Below, one piece after another: positions 1 through 7,725 of a DNA stretch of 8,539 bases. How positions within the stretch are numbered: the stretch's first letter is position 1; every line of letters starts with the position of its first letter. A program made the position numbers and the translations under genes. The notes beneath the pieces are model-generated. The model had not been told where the DNA came from. It saw only the letters and a program-made list of their open reading frames with translations, and did not search any database. The DNA is taken from assembly GCA_020425885.1 (NCBI GenBank), contig JAGQRA010000213.1, forward strand, positions 1 through 8,539, written 5' to 3'. This DNA comes from Planctomycetota bacterium (GTDB lineage: Bacteria > Planctomycetota > UBA1135 > UBA2386).

Positions 1-1
1 A

Positions 2-67
2 CGCCGGCCCGCGTTCATCGCGGCGGGCCTCGCGGCGCTGCTCGGCGGCGCGCCGGCCGCGCAGGCC
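2..67 (+). other. Signal peptide core of the di-haem protein
   Basis: The first 22 visible residues are two arginines followed by an Ala/Leu/Gly-rich hydrophobic stretch, ending APAAQA before GPPEP. This fits a Sec signal peptidase I site after AQA (AxA rule). The n-region and start codon lie left of the window. Export fits the CxxCH haem sites, since c-type haem is attached outside the cytoplasm. There is no lipobox cysteine in the visible part, so it does not look like a lipoprotein. Confidence 0.75.
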
Positions 68-3000
68 GGGCCGCCCGAGCCCGGCATCGACTACGAGACC
101 GCAGTCCGACCGGTGCTGGCCGAACACTGCTTCCGCTGCCACGGCGACCGCAAGCAGAAGGGCGACATCCGCCTCGACGACCTCGACCCGCAGATGACGA
201 CGCGCGCCGCAGCCGAAGTCTGGCACAGCGCGCTCGACATGATCAACGGCAAGGAGATGCCGCCCGACGACGAGCCGCAGCCGACCGAGGCCGAACGGCG
301 CGCGGTCGTTCGATGGCTCGACGAGTCGCTCGCCCTCGCGGCGCAGCGCCAGCGGGGCGAACGCCAGGTCGTGCTGCGCCGCCTGACCCGCCGGCAATAC
401 ACCAACAGCCTGCAGCAGCTGCTAGGCCTGACGATCGACTTCGGCCGCGTGCTGCCCGCCGACGCCATCTCGAAGTCCGGCTTCAGCAACAACGGCGAGG
501 CGTTGCAGGCCTCGCCGCTGCACCTCGACTACTACCAGCAGATCGCGCGGACCGCCCTCGAGCAGGCGATCCACGTCGGCGACCGGCCGGCAGCCGCCCA
601 CTATCGCGTCACCTTCGGCAGCGGCATCGGCAAGGGCAAGGTCGCCGCCTTCACCGGCGGCTATCAATCGGTGCCGCTGCCGACCGACGACTTCATGATC
701 GAGATCCTCGATCGGCAAGGCGCGCCGATCACGCCGACCGATGACGCAGGGCGGGCGGAGTTCGATCGCATCAGGAAGCGCATCAGCGTCGGCCTCCGCG
801 GCTCGGGACAGGATCGCTTCCGCGTCGTCGACGAGGGCATGATCCTGCTGTCCGCGCTGCCGCACCGCGAGGTCACGCCCAAGTCGTGGCAGGGCCCGAG
901 CCCCAATCTCAAGCTCGAGATGCAGCGCTGCTGGCCCGAACGCGGTGACTTCGTGATGCGGGTGCGAGCCTCGCGCGGCTACGTGCCGCCGCTGCGCGAG
1001 CAGATCCTGGTCGGGCTCGACGAGCCGGTCGCGATGACGACGCTGGACGACGCGGACAACGTGGTCGCGCGCGACGGGGCGCAGGTCTTGCCGGCCGCGG
1101 CGAGCGACCAGCGCAGCAACGTCAGCCTCACCGATGACGTGATCACCGCGATCGACGTGCCCAAGCCGAGCCGCGCCCGGTTGCGGTTCGACCTGCCCGC
1201 CGACGGCTTCTACCAGATCGACCTGGTCCACCCGCCGGTCGCCGCCGACGCGATGCCCTCGGTCCGGCTCGAGGTCGCCGGGCACAACATCGATCAGCGC
1301 CCGGCCATGACCGCCGCGCAGCTCACGCGGCGGCGCGTCGTCACGCCGCTCGGCGCCATCGGCATGCGGGCCGGCCGGCACCACCTCACGGTCGGCGGCC
1401 CGTTCTTCCTCGGCTTCGCCGCCGTCGTCGTCACGTCGATGCCGGCCGACCATCCGCTCGTGCGCCGGCTCAGCGCGCGCGCCGACGAACAGACCGCCGC
1501 GGTCGCCGACCTGATCCCGTCGATCCGCGCCCTGCTCGGCACGCGCACCGACGACGGCATGGACTATCGGACCTTCGACGAACCGCGCGAGGTGCGCGCG
1601 CCGCTCGGCACGCCCGAGACCTACGAGTTCCGCGGCCGACTCGAGAACCTGCCGATCCCCGAACCCGAATCGGGCGACACCGAGATCCTGTCCGGCTTCC
1701 TGCTGCTCGGACTCTGGAACGACCACCTCGTCAAGACGCCACGCGAGACCGGACCGCCGCTGCTGATCGAGTCGATCGAGTTCGAGGCGCCGGTCTTCGA
1801 GCAGTGGCCGCCGCGGTCACACACCGACATCTTCTTCGCCTCCGAGCACAGCGGCGATCGCGAGACCTACACCCGCGAGGTGCTGACCCGCTTCCTGGCC
1901 CGCGCCTTCCGCCGGCCGCCGCGGGCCGACGAGATCGAGCGCTACCTCGCCTTCTGGCGCGACGTCCGCGACGACCACGACGCCTACGAGGACGGCGTGC
2001 GCGAAGTGCTGATCGCGATCCTCTGCTCGCCGAACTTCCTCTACCTCGCCGAACCCGACGAGGCCGCCGATGCCGACGGCGTGCTGGCCGACGGATTGCT
2101 GGCCGATTGGGCGGTGGCCAACCGGCTGTCCTACTTCCTGTGGAACTCGCCGCCCGACGCCGCGCTGCGCGAGCTGGCCGCCGAAGGCCGCCTGCAGGAC
2201 GAGCTGCTGCCGCAGGTCGACCGCATGATCGACGACGACCGGGCGTGGCGGATGGTGCGGTCCTTCACCTACGAATGGCTGCGCCTCGACCGTCACGCCG
2301 AGATGACGATCAACCCCGATCGCCACCCCGACTACACCCGCTTCGTCAAGCGCGACATGGCCGAGGAGACCTATGCCTTCGTCCACCGCGTGCTGCACGA
2401 GGACCTGTCGATCCTGACGCTGATCGACTCCGACTTCGCGATGCTCAACCAGAACCTGGCCGAGTTCTACGGCATCGACGGCGTCCGCGGCCCGCACCTT
2501 CGACCGGTGCCGGTGACGCGCGCGCAACGCCGCGGCGGCCTGCTGGCGCAGGGCTCGTTCCTGGCCGGCCACTCCGACGGTTCCGAACCTCACCCGGTCA
2601 AACGCGCGGTCTGGCTCCGAGCCCGACTGCTCGGCGATCCACCGCCGGCACCGCCGCCGAACGTGCCCCGGCTCGATCCCGACACGCCCGGCTTCGACAA
2701 GCTGACGCTGAAGCAGCAGCTCGAGGCGCACCGCGACAATCCGTCGTGCCACGACTGCCACGCCGGCATCGACCCGTTCGGCATCGCCTTCGAACGGCTG
2801 TCGGCGGTCGGTCGCTACGAACCCGAACGGCGCGGTCTCGCCGTCGACGCGACCTCGACGCTGCCCGACGGCACCACGGTCGACGGTCTGTACGGCATCA
2901 CCGACTACCTGCTCGCGCACAAACGCGACGCCTTCGCCCGCGCCTTGATCGAGCACCTGTTCGCCTACGCGATGGGACGCGACCTGGACTTCGCCGACGG

Positions 3001-3103
3001 GCCCGAGATCGAGCAGATCCTGAACCACGTCCAGCTGGCGGGGTATCGCATGCGCGCCGTGATCCGTAGCATCGCCAGGACCCCGTCCTTCTCCCGCCGC
3101 TGA
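2..3103 (+). CDS. Exported di-haem PSCyt1/DUF1587/DUF1595/DUF1592/DUF1588/DUF1585 protein (5' partial)
   Basis: The frame is open from base 2, and 1033 residues are visible. The start codon lies off the left edge, probably only a few codons away, because a hydrophobic signal-peptide core ending in AQA (visible residues 1-22) is already present. Domains in visible numbering: PSCyt1 at about 30-110, with haem site CFRCH (43-47) and probable distal Met86 in KEMPP; DUF1587 at about 125-190 (LRRLTRRQY); a long beta-rich, carbohydrate-binding-like region at about 200-610; DUF1595 at about 620-680; DUF1592 at about 702-827; DUF1588 at about 843-942, with a second haem site CHDCH (916-920) followed by AGIDPFG; DUF1585 at about 952-1027. 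This order is the canonical planctomycete cytochrome architecture. Covalent haem attachment implies Sec export to the periplasm or cell surface. The substrate and electron partner are not known for the family. The start at the internal GTG (113) would delete the signal peptide and is rejected. It is probably co-transcribed with the DUF1552 gene 14 bases downstream. Confidence 0.93.
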   Translation, partial: RRPAFIAAGLAALLGGAPAAQAGPPEPGIDYETAVRPVLAEHCFRCHGDRKQKGDIRLDDLDPQMTTRAAAEVWHSALDMINGKEMPPDDEPQPTEAERRAVVRWLDESLALAAQRQRGERQVVLRRLTRRQYTNSLQQLLGLTIDFGRVLPADAISKSGFSNNGEALQASPLHLDYYQQIARTALEQAIHVGDRPAAAHYRVTFGSGIGKGKVAAFTGGYQSVPLPTDDFMIEILDRQGAPITPTDDAGRAEFDRIRKRISVGLRGSGQDRFRVVDEGMILLSALPHREVTPKSWQGPSPNLKLEMQRCWPERGDFVMRVRASRGYVPPLREQILVGLDEPVAMTTLDDADNVVARDGAQVLPAAASDQRSNVSLTDDVITAIDVPKPSRARLRFDLPADGFYQIDLVHPPVAADAMPSVRLEVAGHNIDQRPAMTAAQLTRRRVVTPLGAIGMRAGRHHLTVGGPFFLGFAAVVVTSMPADHPLVRRLSARADEQTAAVADLIPSIRALLGTRTDDGMDYRTFDEPREVRAPLGTPETYEFRGRLENLPIPEPESGDTEILSGFLLLGLWNDHLVKTPRETGPPLLIESIEFEAPVFEQWPPRSHTDIFFASEHSGDRETYTREVLTRFLARAFRRPPRADEIERYLAFWRDVRDDHDAYEDGVREVLIAILCSPNFLYLAEPDEAADADGVLADGLLADWAVANRLSYFLWNSPPDAALRELAAEGRLQDELLPQVDRMIDDDRAWRMVRSFTYEWLRLDRHAEMTINPDRHPDYTRFVKRDMAEETYAFVHRVLHEDLSILTLIDSDFAMLNQNLAEFYGIDGVRGPHLRPVPVTRAQRRGGLLAQGSFLAGHSDGSEPHPVKRAVWLRARLLGDPPPAPPPNVPRLDPDTPGFDKLTLKQQLEAHRDNPSCHDCHAGIDPFGIAFERLSAVGRYEPERRGLAVDATSTLPDGTTVDGLYGITDYLLAHKRDAFARALIEHLFAYAMGRDLDFADGPEIEQILNHVQLAGYRMRAVIRSIARTPSFSRR

Positions 3104-3117
3104 AAGCCCGCCCCGCA

Positions 3118-4452
3118 ATGCGCCGCAAGCCCTGGCAACTCGATCGCCGCACCTTCCTGCGCGGCGCCGGCGTCACGGCGGCGCTGCCGTTCCTCGACGC
3201 GATGCGCCGACCGACGCCGCGCGAACCGGTGCGACGCATGTGCTTCGTCTACTTCCCGAACGGCGCCAGCATGCCCGCGGAACACGACGAGAAGTGGGGC
3301 CACTGGCGCTGGTTCCCGCACGCGGCCGGCACCGACTACGCCTTCACCGACGTGCTGCGCTGCCTCGAGCCGTTCCGCGCCGAGATGTCGCTGATCGGCG
3401 GCCTCAGCCACCCGCTGAGCCGCGAGCTGCTCGGCCACCTCGCCGGCGACACCTGGCTGACGGCCGGTGACATGCGCGGCGACGCCTACAAGAACCGCGT
3501 CTCGGTCGATCAGATCGCGGCCCGCGAGCTGCGCCAGCACACCCGCTACCCATCGCTCGTGCTCTCCACCGACGGCGGCGTCGGCTACAAGTCGCGCGTG
3601 TCGACGCTGTCGTTCGATCACACCGGCCGACCGATCCCGGCCGAGAGCCGCCAACGCCTGATCTTCGAACGCTACTTCGCCCCCGGCGGCGGCGCCTCGA
3701 CCGCCGAACGGCGCCGCAGCCTGCAGCAGGGCAAGAAGATCGTCGACCTCGTGCTCGAGGACAGCAGGCAGCTGCAACGCCGACTGGGCGCGCGCGATCG
3801 AGACAAGCTCGAGCAGTACCTGCAGTCGCTGCACGCCGTCGAGGAGCAGGTGCGGCGCAACGAGTCGTGGCTCGACCGCCCGATGAAGCCGTTCGACAGC
3901 AGCCACCTCGACCTCGACGCCAGAGCCGACGTCGACCCGACGAGCTACCTGCGGGCGATGTACGACCTCATGGTGCTCGGCCTGCAGACCGACCTCACGC
4001 GGGTCATGACCTTCATGACCGGCCGCGAGGACGGCATGGGCTTCGCCGATCAGTTCCCCAACCGCGCGCTCGGCATCAAGCGCGGCCATCACACCATCAC
4101 CCACGACAAGCACGAGGGGCATTGGGATCAGTGGGGTCGCTACGACCAGTGGCACGCGCAGCAGTTCGCCTGGTTCCTGAAGCGGCTGCGCGAGGTCAGC
4201 GACGAGGACGGTCCGCTGCTCGACAGCACGATGGTGCTCTACGGCAGCTGCTGCAGCACGACGCACAACGCGCGCAACTACCCGCTGGCGTTGGCCGGCG
4301 GCAGCAAGCTCGGCCTGCGGCACGGCAGCTACGTCAAGTACGACGAGTCGACGCCGTTCTGCAACCTGTTCGTCGGCATGCTCAACGCGGCCGGTGTCGC
4401 GACCGAGTCGTTCGCCGACAGCACGGGGACGTTGCCGGCGATCTTCGGCTGA
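3118..4452 (+). CDS. DUF1552 family protein with Tat signal
   Basis: A 444-residue protein, close to the usual length of DUF1552 (PF07586) proteins. The N-terminus DRRTFLRG (residues 9-16) followed by a hydrophobic AGVTAALPFLDAM is the twin-arginine signal typical of the family, and it fixes the ATG at 3118. Family-like features are YFPNGA (45-50), LSTDGG (149-154), a charged helical segment at about 195-250, a histidine-rich stretch around 324-345 (HHTITHDKHEGHW), LLDSTMVLYGS (367-377) and a C-terminal DSTGTLP (434-440). The family has no established reaction. Some related planctomycete families resemble alkaline-phosphatase or sulfatase folds, but I cannot show metal-site residues here. It follows the DUF1592-type gene after 14 bases, the usual pairing, so the two probably act together after Tat export of this one, folded, and Sec export of the other. 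There is no clear Shine-Dalgarno: the gap has only GAAAG at 3102-3106, 11 bases before the ATG. Confidence 0.93.
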   Translation: MRRKPWQLDRRTFLRGAGVTAALPFLDAMRRPTPREPVRRMCFVYFPNGASMPAEHDEKWGHWRWFPHAAGTDYAFTDVLRCLEPFRAEMSLIGGLSHPLSRELLGHLAGDTWLTAGDMRGDAYKNRVSVDQIAARELRQHTRYPSLVLSTDGGVGYKSRVSTLSFDHTGRPIPAESRQRLIFERYFAPGGGASTAERRRSLQQGKKIVDLVLEDSRQLQRRLGARDRDKLEQYLQSLHAVEEQVRRNESWLDRPMKPFDSSHLDLDARADVDPTSYLRAMYDLMVLGLQTDLTRVMTFMTGREDGMGFADQFPNRALGIKRGHHTITHDKHEGHWDQWGRYDQWHAQQFAWFLKRLREVSDEDGPLLDSTMVLYGSCCSTTHNARNYPLALAGGSKLGLRHGSYVKYDESTPFCNLFVGMLNAAGVATESFADSTGTLPAIFG

Positions 4453-4472
4453 GGCGGCTCCGGGTCAGGCCG
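4446..4472. terminator. Possible small hairpin between convergent genes
   Basis: Only 12 bases (4453-4464) separate the two convergent stop codons. Bases 4446-4452 (cggctga) can pair with 4465-4472 (tcaggccg) with one bulged G, giving a 7-bp stem with a 12-base loop that contains the whole gap. Both stop codons are in the stem. There is no T-tract on either strand, so it is not a canonical intrinsic terminator. A GC-rich stem of this size is expected fairly often by chance in such DNA. Confidence 0.22.
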
Positions 4473-7400
4473 TGGCGGTTTCGAGCCGGCGATCCACGAC
4501 CCCGGCACCGAGCCCGTAGAGCCCGAGCAACCGTTCGCCGTAGTGCGCATCCACATGCATCCGGGCCAACTCGCGGCGCCACGGTTCGTCGGGATCGTCG
4601 CGCCACCGCGCGGCTGCCGCCAACGTCGCATCGCGCACCGCGGCAAGGTCGAGGGCATCGACGTAGCTTGCATGATCGCCAAACTTGGCCTCGGCGCCGA
4701 CACCGCTCGCGATCACCAGTTCGCAACCAGCAATCGCCGCCTGCAGCGGCACCGCGAACGACGCGATCGCCGACGGCAGCCAGAGGCAGACCGCGCTGCG
4801 GCGATAGGCCGCGGCCAGTTCGTCGCCCGTGCGCGGCGGCAACCAGCTCACCCGCGAATCGGCGAGGCTGCGGGTGTGCCATTCGGCGAACGGCGGCGCC
4901 AGGCGACCGATCAACGTCAGCGGCAACCCACTGCCGTGCAGAGCCAGCAGCATCTGCACGTGCTGGCCCCGAAGGTCGCGCGTGCCGACGGCCAGGACGC
5001 CGCCCGGCGCGACCTCGCCGAACTCCTGCGCCGCGGCCGCATCGACCGCCAGTGGCACGCCTTCGTCGAGGATCACGGCCGCCGGCAGGCGGTCGTGACG
5101 ACCGCGCCAATGCTCGAGCTCCCCGCTGCTGTGACACACGATCGCGTCGACGAACGTCAACAGGTGGCGTTCGTAGGCGAGGACGTGCTCGAACGCGGCG
5201 ACCGGTAGCCGTCGGCCCGTGGCACCGTTCACCGGCAGGTTGCCGGACGCGGCGACCTGGAACAGGCGGAGCAGGTCTTCCCGACGCGCCAGCAGGTACT
5301 CGCCCATGACGGCACTGATCCAGTTGCCGGCGGCCGGGTCCGGCGCCAGCGTCGACAGCACGATGCGGGCGTTCGGCGCGACGGCCCGCGCCACCTGGAC
5401 GCGGCAGGCCAGCGTGCTCGGATCGTCGATGCCGAAGAAGTGAACCGCCTCGACGCCGCGTGGGTCGGGCGCGAGCTGGCGCTCGATGCGATGACTCGTT
5501 CCCACCGCGTCGAGCGCCCGCGACGCCGCCGCGACCGCCTCGTGCGCGATCTCGTGGCAGAGATCCATCGGCGGCACGAGCAGCACACGGACCTTCCGCG
5601 GCGGTGGCGAGGCGATCTCGACCGTGGCCTGTGCCCCGAGCAGATCCTGGCCGGCCTGCTGCAGCGCGACGTCGTCCGGGCTCAACCGCAGGGCATGGCG
5701 CGCGGTCATCCGCGCCGAGGTCGGATCACCGTCACGGGCGCGGTAGCGGGCGACGAACATCAGCGCGTGCGGATCCTGCGGCAGCAGATCCATCGCCTTC
5801 GACATGATCTTGAGCACCGCCGGATCGCCGTCGGCCATCTGCTGCTCACCGGCAGCCAGCAGGCTGCGCCACCACGGGGCCAGCGGGCCACCGAGACCGC
5901 GCAGGTGAATGCGTCGGCGGGCGATCAGCTGCAGCAGCGAGAGCTGCTCCGGATCGCGCGCGACGGGAACGGGCGGACCATCCGGCACCGCCGGCAATGC
6001 CGCGCGCAACGCGGTCGTGTCGCCGTCGGCGGGCAGGAACCGCCCCTCGATCGACAGGTCGATGGCGCGATCGAGCGCATGGAAGTGCCGGTGACCCCAC
6101 TTCGCGTGCGACTTGCCCAGGTTGCCGTGCCGGTTGCCGATCGACGCCGGCGTCGCCACACGGCCGGCGGTGAGCTGATGACGGACCGTGACGCTGCCGT
6201 CGTAGATCGTCTCGTAGCCCGCGACCGCGAGGGCGATCTGATGATCCCACTCGTCGAACTGACTCGGCGAGAAGCCGATGTCGAGCAGCCCGATCTCGGC
6301 GAACACCGAGCGGCGGTAGAGATTGCAGCAGCCCCGGATCGTGACGACGCGGGCGAGGCAGTCGACGCGGCAGGCCTCGTCCGGGCCGCAGCCGCGGAAG
6401 CCGTCCGGCCACTGCCGACTCGGCCCAGCCTGCAGCATGTCGCCGCCGCCATCGTTGAGGATCTTGGGGCCGACCATCCCGGCATAGGGGCGCTGATGGA
6501 AGCGCGGCACCAGCCGTTCGATCCACTCGGGTGAGACGATCGTGTCGTCGTCGATCCGGGCGACGATCGGCGCCGTGCCGGCCGCGAACGCGACATTGAG
6601 GCCCTGCGCGACGCCCATGTTCTGCGGCAGGCGCAGGACGTGGATCGGGAACGGGAAGGTCTCGGCGAGCCGCTCGAGGTAGTCGACCGTGCCGTCGGTG
6701 CTGCCGTTGTCGCAGATCCAGATGTCGAGTTCCTGCCAGCGCGTCGCCGCCAGATGCGCCATCGCCCGCGGCAGGATCGCCATGCTGTTCCAGGTGACGA
6801 AGCAGACGTCGACGGCGGGTCGCGCCGGCAGCCGCTCGGTCAGGCGCTCACCGATGCGCCAGCAGATCCTGGTGTGGCCGTAGCGCCGCCGCACCTCGTG
6901 CAGATCCGGCGCCGAGCTGTCGAAGCCCCACTTGCGACGGAAGTAGTCGCGATGACCTTCGTGCAGGGTGGCGCGCGCATCGAGCATGCCGTCGAGTCCG
7001 CCCGAGGGCTCCTTGTGATCGGGGCCGGTCGTCGTGCTGCGGCGCGGCGCGTAGTGCACGCCGCGCACGGCGCGTTCGACCCGGACCGAGAAGCCGTGCC
7101 AACGTGCGAGCAGGCAGTGGTCGTCGTCATCCCAGAACACCGGGTCGTAGTTGGTGTCGAGACCGCCGGTCGCATCGAGCACGGCGCGACGGATCCAACA
7201 CAGCTCGCCGCTGACGGCATCGACCTCGTCCGATCGCGGCGACTCGGCACGGTCGGCTTCGAGCCAGCGCAGGTCGCTCCATTCGGCGACGATGCCGAGC
7301 CCGTTGATCAGATTGCGTCCGCAGGACTGGATGCGACCGCCGGCCAGCACGATCTTGCCGCCGACGATGCCGCAGTCCGGATGCGCCTCGAGAACGGCAT

Positions 7401-7725
7401 GGAGGCGGCGCAGCCAATCCGGTTCGTCGGGCACGACATCGCCGTGCAGCCGTACGACCTCGCGGCGACCGGCGGCGGCGAAGGCCGCGTTCAGGGCCGT
7501 CGCCCGGCCGGCGCCCGGCAGCTCGAGCAACCGCAGCGGGACGCCGTCCTGGCGAGCTGCGCGTTCGCGCAGCAGCTGCAGACCGCCGTCGGTCGAGCCG
7601 CAATCGGCGACGATCAGTTCGAGCCCGGGCCAGTCGGTGGCGTCGATCGCATCGAGCACGGCCCGCAGCGTCGGGCCGTGGTTGCAGGTCGCGATCGCGA
7701 TGCTCACCGCCGGCGTCCGGTTCAC
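4465..7725 (-). CDS. Multidomain glycosyltransferase: GT2-GT2-TPR-GT4-like
   Basis: A 1086-residue protein with GTG start at 7725 and TGA stop at 4467-4465. The start is chosen because its GTGA overlaps the stop of the upstream gene and GAGG sits 7 bases before it. The frame stays open upstream to 8424, but only as a shadow of the GT75-like gene. Domain 1 (about 5-295) is a GT-A fold GT2: SIAIATCNHG, DCGSTDGG (41-48), HGD at 94-96 in the DxD position, and an acidic WDDDDH motif (198-203). Domain 2 (about 305-560) is a second GT2: FVTWNS, DNGSTDGT (339-346), a classical DDD (392-394) and DEWDH (491-495). Residues about 632-698 resemble two TPR-like units (ALxLxP pattern). Domain 3 (about 711-1075) resembles GT4/GT-B, but both Glu of E-x7-E are Ala (988 and 996). 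There is no signal peptide or membrane segment, so it is likely cytoplasmic, building a surface glycan. Donor and acceptor sugars cannot be read from the sequence. Confidence 0.9.
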   Translation of the reverse strand: MNRTPAVSIAIATCNHGPTLRAVLDAIDATDWPGLELIVADCGSTDGGLQLLRERAARQDGVPLRLLELPGAGRATALNAAFAAAGRREVVRLHGDVVPDEPDWLRRLHAVLEAHPDCGIVGGKIVLAGGRIQSCGRNLINGLGIVAEWSDLRWLEADRAESPRSDEVDAVSGELCWIRRAVLDATGGLDTNYDPVFWDDDDHCLLARWHGFSVRVERAVRGVHYAPRRSTTTGPDHKEPSGGLDGMLDARATLHEGHRDYFRRKWGFDSSAPDLHEVRRRYGHTRICWRIGERLTERLPARPAVDVCFVTWNSMAILPRAMAHLAATRWQELDIWICDNGSTDGTVDYLERLAETFPFPIHVLRLPQNMGVAQGLNVAFAAGTAPIVARIDDDTIVSPEWIERLVPRFHQRPYAGMVGPKILNDGGGDMLQAGPSRQWPDGFRGCGPDEACRVDCLARVVTIRGCCNLYRRSVFAEIGLLDIGFSPSQFDEWDHQIALAVAGYETIYDGSVTVRHQLTAGRVATPASIGNRHGNLGKSHAKWGHRHFHALDRAIDLSIEGRFLPADGDTTALRAALPAVPDGPPVPVARDPEQLSLLQLIARRRIHLRGLGGPLAPWWRSLLAAGEQQMADGDPAVLKIMSKAMDLLPQDPHALMFVARYRARDGDPTSARMTARHALRLSPDDVALQQAGQDLLGAQATVEIASPPPRKVRVLLVPPMDLCHEIAHEAVAAASRALDAVGTSHRIERQLAPDPRGVEAVHFFGIDDPSTLACRVQVARAVAPNARIVLSTLAPDPAAGNWISAVMGEYLLARREDLLRLFQVAASGNLPVNGATGRRLPVAAFEHVLAYERHLLTFVDAIVCHSSGELEHWRGRHDRLPAAVILDEGVPLAVDAAAAQEFGEVAPGGVLAVGTRDLRGQHVQMLLALHGSGLPLTLIGRLAPPFAEWHTRSLADSRVSWLPPRTGDELAAAYRRSAVCLWLPSAIASFAVPLQAAIAGCELVIASGVGAEAKFGDHASYVDALDLAAVRDATLAAAARWRDDPDEPWRRELARMHVDAHYGERLLGLYGLGAGVVDRRLETATA

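Noticed and set aside
113..115. GTG at 113 as the start of the di-haem protein
   Set aside because: The frame is open to base 2 and encodes a signal peptide and the conserved DYETAVRPVL lead-in to the first haem site. Starting at 113 would remove the export signal that a c-type cytochrome needs.
422..3118. Long minus-strand open frames of over 400 codons (1726-422 and 3118-1817) opposite the di-haem protein
   Set aside because: They are antisense shadows common in GC-rich DNA. Their translations are Arg/Val/Gly/Asp-rich without recognisable domains, while the plus strand carries six family domains and two haem sites.
2965..4323. 452-codon minus-strand open frame opposite DUF1552
   Set aside because: The opposite frame has an unmistakable DUF1552 protein with a Tat signal. 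The minus-strand translation is low-complexity Ala/Val/Glu/Arg and spans the gene junction without its own start context.
3867..5309. 480-codon plus-strand open frame crossing the convergent junction
   Set aside because: It overlaps the ends of two well-supported genes in another frame and on another strand. Its product is Arg/Pro-rich with no motif.
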